64,000 nt of DNA from Bdellovibrionaceae bacterium UBA1609 (GTDB taxonomy: Bacteria > Bdellovibrionota > Bdellovibrionia > Bdellovibrionales > UBA1609). The DNA is taken from assembly GCA_002321895.1 (NCBI GenBank), contig DCMZ01000017.1:186001-250000 (forward strand), in the 5' to 3' direction. The position numbers and the translations under genes were made by a program. Every line of letters begins with the position of its first letter. Position 1 is the first letter of the stretch. The notes beneath the pieces are model-generated. The model had not been told where the DNA came from and did no database searches. It saw nothing but the letters and a program-made list of their open reading frames with translations. Shown one piece after another: positions 45,736 through 53,703 of this stretch.

Positions 45736-48700
45736 TTAGGGGCAAATATCTGGAGATGCTTTTCCCCGCTCAATCACATCGGGTGGATCATCGACAACAG
45801 CAAAAGCGTCTAAACGCTTTTGAACGGAAGGAGACACTTCAGGAAGCTCTCTTGTCGCGCGGTTGTGTGCATTCGATAGATATTCCTGAGCCTTAGAGGA
45901 AGTCTGTTTTAGCACTTCGACTCGTCTTGAAATTTGATCTTGAGTGGGATTTTGCACCTTTTCAAGTTTTAATTCAGCTTGTGCCAGTTGCCGCAGCCTA
46001 CGCTCCACTCGAGGCACAGCACTCACTTGTTGCCGTTGCATACGTGCCAATGCCCTCTGATCATCAATATCCTGTGGGTTCCACGGAAAGTTCATAGTAT
46101 GCTGGCTAGAACCACTTCGAACCACAATCCCCCGCACAAGTGCGCGTAGCTCCGACGATTCCTTCATCACCTCTCTCAGCTGCTGTCCTGTTATAGACGA
46201 GCTATCAGAAACCGCATTCAGAATCAAATCTATATCATATTCGGCACTGGCTAAACGACGAACTATATCTTTAATTGTAGACTTTTTAACTTGAAGAGAG
46301 TTGGCTTTTGTAACTCGACTCAATGGACTGTCAATTTTAACTAAAGATCTTTTTCTTTTGGAATTGGCGAAACTTCTCACCACAGAACTAGGATCCTTTT
46401 TAAGTTCGGAGAGAAACGCTCTTCCATTCTCCGTTCGCGAAAACATGGAGTTTTTAATTACCAGCCGATTTTTTATAGCCGTTCTAATTCTCTCCTTCTC
46501 CACTGGGGTAAACCTTTCTCCTGTTTTAAGTTTCTCCATTGTCTCGCTGGATACCAAATCATAAAGCCTTATCTCAGACCCATCTTTGAGCAGAACTCCA
46601 AAAGTCACTTCACCTTTGCCCATAATTCCTAGTTTTGGAGCCACCTCAGGACCAGCACTTCGCAATATGATATTTAATGGCAGACCATTCTCTATCAGAA
46701 TCTTCAGGGAAGGGATATCCACTTTCGACAAATCCATAGTACTCAATTTATTTTTAAGAGTGTTTACAAACAATTGAGGATTATCTCTTAATACCAATCG
46801 TCCTAGAGCGGTTAACTCTCCTCCAACAGCCAAATACCGTGAGGATAAGTTCCTTGGAAAATGTACACCTTTTAGCTTGTCATACACTTGACCTAATACT
46901 TTGTCAGATATGCCTTGCCTTCTTGATTTACCATAAAAATTTTCAGGATCAGCGGACGCTAGAATTCGAAAGCGATTGTTTCTAACAAGAGCAGACTCCA
47001 CTTCCTTCCAAATCAACTCATTCAGAGGTCCACCAGTTCTCTCAGGTAGATTTCCAACTTTTAACTTTTCTATTGCCGACCGACTAAGCCGATTTCCTTT
47101 AGGCCAAACCATGTCATTTATCGCTCGTTTAAACTTTTCTGTGCCTAAATGTTGCTCTACGCGCTTTGCCACTGAAGATGGAAGTTCTCGTTCATCCATC
47201 TGTAAAAGCACTCGAAGATCATCCGCTGGATTTTGGCCAAAAGCTTGGCGCATAGCTTTTTCCAAATTAAAAGCTTTGTCACCTGCGGAGTCTTGAAGGA
47301 CCTTCATTATCCCCTTTTCTCCAGAAATTTCTGCATACTTCGCTAGATGGAAAACATTTACTAAATCTGAAAATGTGCGCATTTTTTTAGGTTTAAGATA
47401 GAGATTTTGCACATAGACTTTCAGGATATCCTTATAGCTCTTAACGGGCTCCTCTATGGCGGCGCTATTGAGTAAAAGAATATGTTTCGAATTTCTCCCA
47501 CGCACCGCTGAAACCCCATAAGTATCATGAAGATAGAGATTCAACGGAATCCCTTTTTTGTCTGCCGCCATTTGAAGCTTTTCTAGTTCAGGTTCTGGAA
47601 TCTGAGATAGATCCAAAACGGAAGCTCCTGTGGTAAGTTGAATCGGAATGACAACCCCATTCTTTTTTGCATAGCTATTCAAGGCCTCCTCATAGGAATT
47701 AGTCGCATAAGCTCCAGCGCCTTGCAATGCTGTAGTGCCGTCTCCACTCCCTAGACTGACAAAGAGTCCATTGCGTACAACGGACTGTAAATCCTCCACT
47801 TGTGGCAATCCATGATAGAATTGTTTTGGTAGATCTGCGGAGGCAACCAGAGCATTGCGAATGTAATCCGGAGATTGAGCTAGCTTTTTGTTTAAATCTG
47901 TTAACGAATCTATCGCAACGACCAGGCGAAAACCTTTAGGGAATGCCTCTTTAAGCTTATTTATACTGATGGCTATGGGATCATTGGACGGCCTGGAAAA
48001 CCGATTTGCTGCCCCACCAAAACGAGAGTTGCGAATCATTTTTTTCAATTGATCGCTGGCCTTTGGCGATAGAGTTTTGCTTTTAACCACATCGTTGACT
48101 TCCTTAGTATACACCCCTTGAAAATCATCGATATTCACCCAAGCCGTTTCAGACAAAGTCCGCAATGCTCTGACAGCTTGTGAATCCGTAGCCGCTCCCA
48201 GGTCGAGGTTATAAGGAGGGTGATACCGTACCGATCCCTCTAATAGACGTTCAACAGCCCCCTTATAGTTTTGTAAATAGGCGTTCGTGCTTTTTTTAGC
48301 GGACTCAACTTCTGGTGGAGCTTTAAGACTCTGGTTTTCCATATCGTAGAACAGGAAATCACTTTCAAGTCCTCCCTGACCCGCCGATCGTAATATCTGA
48401 GCGTCCAAATCTTTAAAATCGGGAATCACTAAAAAGGCTTTCTTTAAAGCCGAAACTCCAGTATCACCAGCACTCGAGCTCCGCATACCTGTTGAGACTT
48501 CGAACTGAGTGAGAGACTTCTCAAGACTTTCATTAAGAACTTTCAATTGCGGTTCCGACAATCCGCTGACCAGGATATCTAAATCACTACCAACTCCACG
48601 GATTTTTGTATGTGAAATTTCACTCGGTGTTTGACTCTTTATTTGCCTTAAGAGTTCCAACACACTTGCCTTGGGGTTAAGACTTTTTGCCCGATGCACA

Positions 48701-49035
48701 TGTTCGTAAATCAAACCTATATTATTCCGGATCAGTCCGCCGGAAGGATAGAACCTGAGTGCGTCTGGCAAGTTGAGTTTACGAGCCTCTTCTTTGGCCC
48801 ATTCAAAATAGTTTACCGAAATCAACCCACCTTCTGAAGGAACGGGAACCGTCATTGCCTCAAACCGACGTTGCAATATCTGCTCTATTTCCTGTCGAAT
48901 TAAGGCACTGGTTTTGTCATCAGCATCAGAGAAATAGGCCGGAAACTCCTGCTCGAGCGAGAACGGCGACGAGTACTCTCCAGCATTGGTAGTTAAGGAG
49001 GATATAAAAATCAAAAGATAGATTAAATACTTCAT
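45736..49035 (-). CDS. Large secreted protein with nucleotidyltransferase-like and ADP-ribosyltransferase-like segments
   Basis: About 1100 residues from ATG 49035 (overlapping the previous stop, ATGA), with signal peptide MKYLIYLLIFISSLTTNA. Near residue 145 RGVGSDLDILVSG matches the GS...DxD core of nucleotidyltransferase folds. Near 405-475, FYHGLPQVEDL, GAGAYATNSYEEALNSYA and HILLLNSAAI follow the order of the His-Tyr-x pattern of ADP-ribosyltransferase/PARP folds. The remainder, mostly helical and Arg/Lys/Glu rich, has no recognised domain; the end is CP-rich-free. This looks like an exported toxin or effector. Both enzymatic calls are by eye and tentative. It is the last gene of a three-gene secreted operon. 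Confidence 0.55.
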   Translation of the reverse strand: MKYLIYLLIFISSLTTNAGEYSSPFSLEQEFPAYFSDADDKTSALIRQEIEQILQRRFEAMTVPVPSEGGLISVNYFEWAKEEARKLNLPDALRFYPSGGLIRNNIGLIYEHVHRAKSLNPKASVLELLRQIKSQTPSEISHTKIRGVGSDLDILVSGLSEPQLKVLNESLEKSLTQFEVSTGMRSSSAGDTGVSALKKAFLVIPDFKDLDAQILRSAGQGGLESDFLFYDMENQSLKAPPEVESAKKSTNAYLQNYKGAVERLLEGSVRYHPPYNLDLGAATDSQAVRALRTLSETAWVNIDDFQGVYTKEVNDVVKSKTLSPKASDQLKKMIRNSRFGGAANRFSRPSNDPIAISINKLKEAFPKGFRLVVAIDSLTDLNKKLAQSPDYIRNALVASADLPKQFYHGLPQVEDLQSVVRNGLFVSLGSGDGTTALQGAGAYATNSYEEALNSYAKKNGVVIPIQLTTGASVLDLSQIPEPELEKLQMAADKKGIPLNLYLHDTYGVSAVRGRNSKHILLLNSAAIEEPVKSYKDILKVYVQNLYLKPKKMRTFSDLVNVFHLAKYAEISGEKGIMKVLQDSAGDKAFNLEKAMRQAFGQNPADDLRVLLQMDERELPSSVAKRVEQHLGTEKFKRAINDMVWPKGNRLSRSAIEKLKVGNLPERTGGPLNELIWKEVESALVRNNRFRILASADPENFYGKSRRQGISDKVLGQVYDKLKGVHFPRNLSSRYLAVGGELTALGRLVLRDNPQLFVNTLKNKLSTMDLSKVDIPSLKILIENGLPLNIILRSAGPEVAPKLGIMGKGEVTFGVLLKDGSEIRLYDLVSSETMEKLKTGERFTPVEKERIRTAIKNRLVIKNSMFSRTENGRAFLSELKKDPSSVVRSFANSKRKRSLVKIDSPLSRVTKANSLQVKKSTIKDIVRRLASAEYDIDLILNAVSDSSSITGQQLREVMKESSELRALVRGIVVRSGSSQHTMNFPWNPQDIDDQRALARMQRQQVSAVPRVERRLRQLAQAELKLEKVQNPTQDQISRRVEVLKQTSSKAQEYLSNAHNRATRELPEVSPSVQKRLDAFAVVDDPPDVIERGKASPDICP

Positions 49036-50378
49036 CGGCCCACCGGACAAAAATTAAGGGTTTGTGATTCATCCCCAGAGACTCTTTTTGCGGCAGCCGG
49101 ACTCACCCCTGTTCGAATGAGTTCTTGTTCTAATGGGATAGAGGTGGATTCACTGGCATTACCCGCATGAGCTCCTGTTAAAAGTGGCCTCTGAACGGCC
49201 AGTCCGGACCCTCCCACTTTTAAGCCCTCCAGGAACGCCTTTTCATTCACATGGGCCCACTGCTTGAGAACCGGCAACTTATCTAGTTGTGCCAAAACGG
49301 CCAGAGCTTTTCCACCCACATATTTGGCTCCTCCAGCCACAGCCACAGTAGTTGCTATAGCCACCTTCCCGAACTTATTCTGCTTAGCTACATCTACTAC
49401 GTTTTTCACTTTATCCAGAGCTTCGGAAGACTTTGCCAGCTTAGCGGCCACTTTTGCAAAGCTCGCGCCTGCCACAAACATTAAAACGAGATCTGAACCA
49501 ACTACACCTGTCAGAGCACAAACCGTTTCCGTTTTTTGGGCACAATCCATACAATCCCATCCAACACTTGGCTTTGAACACTCTGAAACCAGCGGCGCTC
49601 CCTTCCACTCTTCGCAAGTGGCCGCGCTCTTAGCACTATCCATCATTCCACCAATCATAGTGGCTAAGATATTTTTGATCCAAGCTCCGGTATTCATGAC
49701 CATCTCAAAAAAGCTTTCCTTAGGCATCTCTTGAGCCGCTAACATTACGTCTGACATGGCATTGTCTGTTTCGATCACTTCTTTGTCGGCGAAAAACCCA
49801 CCCACCCAAGATTTCAACTTCCCCCAACCGGCGCTGGCCAGATAGCCAATGCCCTTCACTAGATCTACAAGACCTGTAACTACACCTGCCACGATGTTAC
49901 CTAAACAACCCATTGAGCCTTTATTATTGCCTCCGCACTTTGGGGCTATAATATTTTTAAATGGTATAAATGCATTTACTAAATGAAGAGCGTCGGCAGC
50001 AAACACACAACCCACTTGGGAATTGCAGCTTTCCTCTTTTTTGTTGTTTTTAGGACATTGCGCTTGAGAAACGATGGCCGCAGTGGAGGCTATGGATAAC
50101 TTATCTGCTTTACAATCGACGCACTCTCCAGCTGTGCCTTCTGTGCTCACCAATTTATCCGCATTCACGCCAACACCACGGCAATCAAAAATCCGATCCG
50201 AATCTTTCATTCGCAAATAGCGGTATTGAAACTCTTCCCCCGCATTGGTCTTCATAGTGGGAGACTTCGTGTATTGGCTCGGATCATTACAGGCATGTCT
50301 AAGAATATCGTCATTTAACTCCGCATAGGTCCATGGCGTAAGAAAAAGAAGTAAAAAAATCCCTAAGAGGTTTTGCAC
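49032..50378 (-). CDS. Cys-rich secreted protein with central hydrophobic stretch
   Basis: A 448-residue protein starting with GTG 50378 (GAGGAG 7 bases upstream) and a signal peptide (MQNLLGIFLLLFLTPWTYA). The mature N-terminal half carries many Cys in pairs (CVDCKADK, CNSQVGC, CMDCAQKTETVC), suggesting disulfides, and several Gly/Ala-rich hydrophobic segments (about 160-185 and 275-345) that could insert in a membrane. I recognise no family. It overlaps its neighbours on both sides by 4 to 16 bases, so it is made with the large secreted protein and could help deliver it. Confidence 0.65.
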   Translation of the reverse strand: MQNLLGIFLLLFLTPWTYAELNDDILRHACNDPSQYTKSPTMKTNAGEEFQYRYLRMKDSDRIFDCRGVGVNADKLVSTEGTAGECVDCKADKLSIASTAAIVSQAQCPKNNKKEESCNSQVGCVFAADALHLVNAFIPFKNIIAPKCGGNNKGSMGCLGNIVAGVVTGLVDLVKGIGYLASAGWGKLKSWVGGFFADKEVIETDNAMSDVMLAAQEMPKESFFEMVMNTGAWIKNILATMIGGMMDSAKSAATCEEWKGAPLVSECSKPSVGWDCMDCAQKTETVCALTGVVGSDLVLMFVAGASFAKVAAKLAKSSEALDKVKNVVDVAKQNKFGKVAIATTVAVAGGAKYVGGKALAVLAQLDKLPVLKQWAHVNEKAFLEGLKVGGSGLAVQRPLLTGAHAGNASESTSIPLEQELIRTGVSPAAAKRVSGDESQTLNFCPVGR

Positions 50379-50917
50379 TTAATACTCCTCAGGATCTTTT
50401 GAATTTCATTGCGGGTTTTAACGGGAGAAAAAGCATCTAAAGGAAAGAGAGACTTCCCATGAAACAGTTTACCCTCTTTTCTGAGTAAATGTGTGGAATC
50501 AATAAAGGATCTACCATTGAGAGAGTACTTAACAGAAAAAGAGTAACTGCCATCACGCATTTTTCCTTGCGGCCCTGAAGCTCCCAAAAACTTGCCACCC
50601 TTTGATTGAATGTATTTTCTTTTTTCTCGGGCAAAGCGCTTTGCTTCTTGTTCTGGATTTTTAATAGATAGCTGCTTTTCATCTACCGGAGTGACTACAA
50701 CTCCGAGTGTGGATCTTGAGTTCCCAGATACCTTGTAAGTAAAAGCACTAAATCCAAAAAGTGGACGGCTGGGCTTCCAACCCGATGCAGTTTGATAATT
50801 GCACTTGAGCCCTTCATCGGAAAACGAAGTTTTTAATGACTTCTTTGCATGGGCGACACCGCCGACAACCAACAAAAACAGAAAACAACTAAAAGTACTC
50901 ATCCATGCGAAACTCAT
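50363..50917 (-). CDS. Secreted protein of unknown function
   Basis: A 184-residue protein with a signal peptide (residues 1 to about 24, ending VAHA) and a basic mature domain with one Cys near the start and one near the end (KCNYQT and IKCKTS), which could form a disulfide. It has a beta-rich look (SYSFSVKYSLNGRSF) but no recognised family. It is the first gene of the secreted operon; the next gene overlaps its last 16 bases. The ribosome site is weak for either start (50917 or 50902). Confidence 0.6.
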   Translation of the reverse strand: MSFAWMSTFSCFLFLLVVGGVAHAKKSLKTSFSDEGLKCNYQTASGWKPSRPLFGFSAFTYKVSGNSRSTLGVVVTPVDEKQLSIKNPEQEAKRFAREKRKYIQSKGGKFLGASGPQGKMRDGSYSFSVKYSLNGRSFIDSTHLLRKEGKLFHGKSLFPLDAFSPVKTRNEIQKILRSIKCKTS

Positions 50918-51031
50918 AGTCTTTTTTCGGTTTTTTTAAGATTTAAATTTAAAAAATGAGTCCTAAAACTAACTCTAAATCAATCTTTTAGAAGTTAAGT
51001 CTTCCGCTCTAAATATCCCTAGTCTTAGGTC

Positions 51032-51052
51032 AAAAGGTGCCAGGCACCTTTT
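51032..51052. repeat. Perfect palindrome AAAAGGTGCC-A-GGCACCTTTT
   Basis: Ten-base arms around a single A. The same AAAAGGTGCC unit occurs twice at 45529 and a variant with compensating changes at 52172. Confidence 0.8.
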
Positions 51053-51095
51053 GGAGCCGTGCCGCGTAAAAAAAGCCACCCCTGAGGTGGCTTTT
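51051..51095 (-). terminator. Terminator in a repeated cassette
   Basis: Second copy of the cassette at 45620: TTGGAGCCGTGCCGCGTAAA followed by the AGCCACC/GGTGGCT stem. On the minus strand the stem is followed by seven T, placing it as the stop for the gene ending at 51143. Confidence 0.8.
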
Positions 51096-51142
51096 AACTT
51101 CCTATTTCCTATCAATATTTGCGAACAGTCTGTGAAATAGAG

Positions 51143-52012
51143 TTACTGTTTAGACCGAATCCGTCTTACACTCTTTTTGCGCTCTACACCTAGTTTAGTA
51201 CGTAGGTCTGGAAACTCTTCCGACAAATTTTCTCGAACCTCTTCCGGCAAACTTTGTACGAAATGCCCCGGCGCCTTATCTAAAACAACCTTCAAGCAGC
51301 TATTGAGCTCTTTTGACAGCTCGTCGCAAGAAACACACTGGACAGTGAAAGTATGATCAAATTCTACAGAATAAGTTAATGTGGATGACACCGTAGAACT
51401 CACAGTATCGTCATCAATATTTTTAAAATACCGAGGGTTATCTGCCACTTTTTTACAGGCCTCTATAAACATCTCGTAACCATCTCGACTAGAATCGTTA
51501 ATCGATACGGCCATTTTTCCATATAAATAGATGATTAAAGCCGCTGGTAGTACCCATGCATGCGCACTCGGTGGTTGAAAAAATTCTCTAAGACCACTTT
51601 CAGCCTGTTGTGGCATATGCTTTTCAATGGATTTCCAAATTTCAGCAGGAGCCTTTCGTTTATCAAAAACGAGTCTCTGATTATTTATCAAAAAGTGTCC
51701 TATCTTCTCATCGAAACTAAATGATACCGATTGATTTTCAGAGTCCACCATAAACTTAAGATCACCAATCTCAGTCACTTTAACTTGCGCATTATCAAAA
51801 CCCTTAAGTTTACCAGCTAAAAATTTATAGTGCTGCTGAGGAATACTCTCCTGCAAAGAATTTATGTAGTTGCCAAGCTTAAACACTCCTGATGTGGTAC
51901 TTTTGATTCTTGCTTTTGCCTTATCACCCATCACCAAATTTGGATTAGAAAATCCGTTGAGTGAAACTAGAAATGTACAAAAAAATAAAAGTGATTGCTT
52001 CAAACTCTGCAT
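51143..52012 (-). CDS. Secreted protein of unknown function
   Basis: A 289-residue protein with a signal peptide (ending about NGFS, residue 22), a GAGGAGG ribosome site 5 bases before the ATG, and a hydrophobic segment AWVLPAALIIYLYGKMAV near 150. The mature part contains a cluster of four Cys (QCVSCDEL, NSCLKV and CKKVAD). I recognise no family. It is a one-gene unit between two copies of the palindromic repeats and has its own terminator downstream. Confidence 0.6.
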   Translation of the reverse strand: MQSLKQSLLFFCTFLVSLNGFSNPNLVMGDKAKARIKSTTSGVFKLGNYINSLQESIPQQHYKFLAGKLKGFDNAQVKVTEIGDLKFMVDSENQSVSFSFDEKIGHFLINNQRLVFDKRKAPAEIWKSIEKHMPQQAESGLREFFQPPSAHAWVLPAALIIYLYGKMAVSINDSSRDGYEMFIEACKKVADNPRYFKNIDDDTVSSTVSSTLTYSVEFDHTFTVQCVSCDELSKELNSCLKVVLDKAPGHFVQSLPEEVRENLSEEFPDLRTKLGVERKKSVRRIRSKQ

Positions 52013-52146
52013 AGGGGGCCTCCTCAGCCATTCAATACAAACCTAACGGATTAATAATTTTAGCATATTCAATTTGGCAATCAGTCTATAAGCAAATTTA
52101 CTAGACTAATTGAAGTTTGTTTTAAGGCTTAGGCTTGAAGTCATAA

Positions 52147-52194
52147 ATGGTGATGGCTTTCGATCGCGGTCAAAACGTGCCAATGGCACGTTTT
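52147..52194. repeat. tRNA 3'-end fragment next to palindrome
   Basis: ATGGTGATGGC at 52147-52157 equals the complement of the tRNA-Arg 3' end (52361-52371). It is followed by the palindrome AAAACGTGCCA-A-TGGCACGTTTT at 52172-52194, a variant of the AAAAGGTGCC palindromes in which the changed bases still pair. Confidence 0.6.
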
Positions 52195-52196
52195 TA

Positions 52197-52294
52197 TGGA
52201 ATGGCGGCAGGATTGCGCCTCCCTTCCGGGTCGGCGCCCTTCGGGCTCGCCGTTGGCTCGCGCTCTCCGGCCCTCCTGGCCTTCGAGTCGAACC
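52197..52294 (-). repeat. tRNA-Arg 3'-end-like sequence interrupted by a GC-rich insert
   Basis: On the minus strand it reads GGTTCGA (52294-52288), then about 73 GC-rich bases, then AATCCTGCCGCCAT (52214-52201) and TCCA. The outer parts match the T arm and acceptor strand of tRNA-Arg at 52362; the insert lies inside what would be the T loop. The insert holds hairpins such as CGGCG...CGCCG around CCCTTCGGG. Confidence 0.55.
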
Positions 52295-52327
52295 AGCTTT
52301 GTTCCAAAAATGCCACCTTACACATAT

Positions 52328-52358
52328 AAAAAAAGCCACCTAAAAGGCGGCATTTTTT
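52328..52358 (-). terminator. Terminator for tRNA-Arg
   Basis: On the minus strand GCCGCCT, TTT and AGGTGGC form a stem (one G-U pair) followed by eight T, 4 bases after the tRNA end. Confidence 0.75.
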
Positions 52359-52361
52359 ATA

Positions 52362-52438
52362 TGGTGATGGCGGCAGGATTCGAACCTGCGACCGTCTGCT
52401 TAGAAGGCAGATGCTCTATCCAGCTGAGCTACGCCACC
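52362..52438 (-). tRNA. tRNA-Arg (anticodon UCU)
   Basis: The minus strand folds as a standard 77-base tRNA including an encoded CCA: acceptor stem GGTGGCG with CGCCATC, D arm GCTCAGCTGGATAGAGC, anticodon stem TCTGC/GCAGA with loop CTTCTAA (anticodon TCT, reading AGA), and T arm GCAGG-TTCGAAT-CCTGC. It reads AGA codons, which are common in this window. Confidence 0.97.
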
Positions 52439-52560
52439 ATCAATGAGTCTCTTTTTCTACGATGCCCTAGAAAGGAAGTCAACGTGAGCCCTGCTGAATC
52501 TCTCAACCAACTCCTCACCTCAATCACCGTAACCTATTAAATTTGCTTATTTTTTAGTTA

Positions 52561-53682
52561 TTAGGACGGCACATATACGCCAATGAGTGTCCGGTTTTTA
52601 CCACTGTAGGAATTACGATTCGATCCCGTTCTGACGGCACTACTATAATAATCACTCACTACACCACCCTGGCCGGGTTCGCCCACCTTGATTTCTATAT
52701 GGCCGTGCTGGTCTCCAGAGTAAACTAAAATGGCCCCTTTTGGCGCATCAAACGGACTCGCTATACGCTTTTTTTCATCCGTTGATTCCAACAAATTTTT
52801 AAAGCCAAGCCCCTTTAAATGACTTCCGGCATTTTGAGCCGATCCTCCACCAATTTTATCCTCAGAAAACCCGCCGGCAATCAAAGCGTATTTTACATAC
52901 CTAAAACAATTGGATGTGGGACTATCCTCGCGATTACTAAGAGCATAACTGATCATATTTTCTATAGAGGGATTGGACCCTTTTGATTTTTCCGCATGTA
53001 CTTTTGCTGCATTCACATGAGCCTTATCCACTTGGTTGTCTGTCATCCCTGGAGCGATCCTAATGACTGGATTTCCGGAAACACAATCAGTGCAGTGACC
53101 TGTTACGGCTTCTGTTCCACTTTCCGTATCCGACTGGTCCCCACTAAAAGACTCTGCCGAAAACTCCGGATCAGCTCCATCAGCTCTAAATTGATCGACA
53201 CCCCAGTTCTCAAGCCCCTCTTCTCTCACTAAATCACGAGAGATATATCCACGATTTCCAGCACATTCCTTCCGCTGAGAAATATCCAACTGAACCCACT
53301 CCGGTCTCAATACTGCTGGCCCTATAGAATGCAAAACAGAACCTTCCGGAACTTGGCAAACTGCATTTTCTCCCATACCAGAATAGATAGAAGCTGGTTT
53401 TCCACTATTTCTAACAAAGACAGGGGATGTGTTGGGGATAGGGTTTGTGTTAAATAGATGCAGTGCTGGAGAACCAGGCACCTCAAACTCCTTTTTGCCA
53501 CAATAGGAAGAGGTGGTAGTGATTCGGTACTGCTGAGCCAACTTTTGATTCACCATAAAGCTGGAGCCAAAAGGCAATTCACAATTATCCGAGACTGTAA
53601 GTGGGCTGAGAACTCTTCCGCCCACTTGAGCCCAAGCGGCGGAAGCAAAAAGAACTAAAATGAATAAAATGCTCTTAACCAT
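52561..53682 (-). CDS. Secreted NlpC/P60- or CHAP-like peptidase
   Basis: A 373-residue protein with a signal peptide (to about residue 18, ASAAWA) and an N-terminal part with SH3-like character (residues 20-150). The C-terminal 130 residues read like a papain-fold cell-wall hydrolase: NCFRYVKYALIAGG with a Cys nucleophile (near 260), then DAPKGAILVYSGDQHGHIEIKV with the His, ending IGVYVPS. Members cut peptidoglycan cross-links or stem peptides. The substrate is unproven and the exact family is uncertain. It follows the tRNA and precedes the Na+/H+ antiporter gene in the same direction by 21 bases. Confidence 0.65.
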   Translation of the reverse strand: MVKSILFILVLFASAAWAQVGGRVLSPLTVSDNCELPFGSSFMVNQKLAQQYRITTTSSYCGKKEFEVPGSPALHLFNTNPIPNTSPVFVRNSGKPASIYSGMGENAVCQVPEGSVLHSIGPAVLRPEWVQLDISQRKECAGNRGYISRDLVREEGLENWGVDQFRADGADPEFSAESFSGDQSDTESGTEAVTGHCTDCVSGNPVIRIAPGMTDNQVDKAHVNAAKVHAEKSKGSNPSIENMISYALSNREDSPTSNCFRYVKYALIAGGFSEDKIGGGSAQNAGSHLKGLGFKNLLESTDEKKRIASPFDAPKGAILVYSGDQHGHIEIKVGEPGQGGVVSDYYSSAVRTGSNRNSYSGKNRTLIGVYVPS

Positions 53683-53703
53683 TACCCTATTGTAGCAATG
53701 ATT

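Noticed and set aside
45539..45739. Open frame across the repeat cassette
   Set aside because: Its translation comes from the repeat and terminator; the product is basic and low-complexity without homologous pattern.
52110..52540. Several open frames on both strands around the tRNA region
   Set aside because: They run through the tRNA gene, the palindrome and the GC-rich insert, lack ribosome sites, and their products are Arg/Pro/Ser-rich with no family resemblance.
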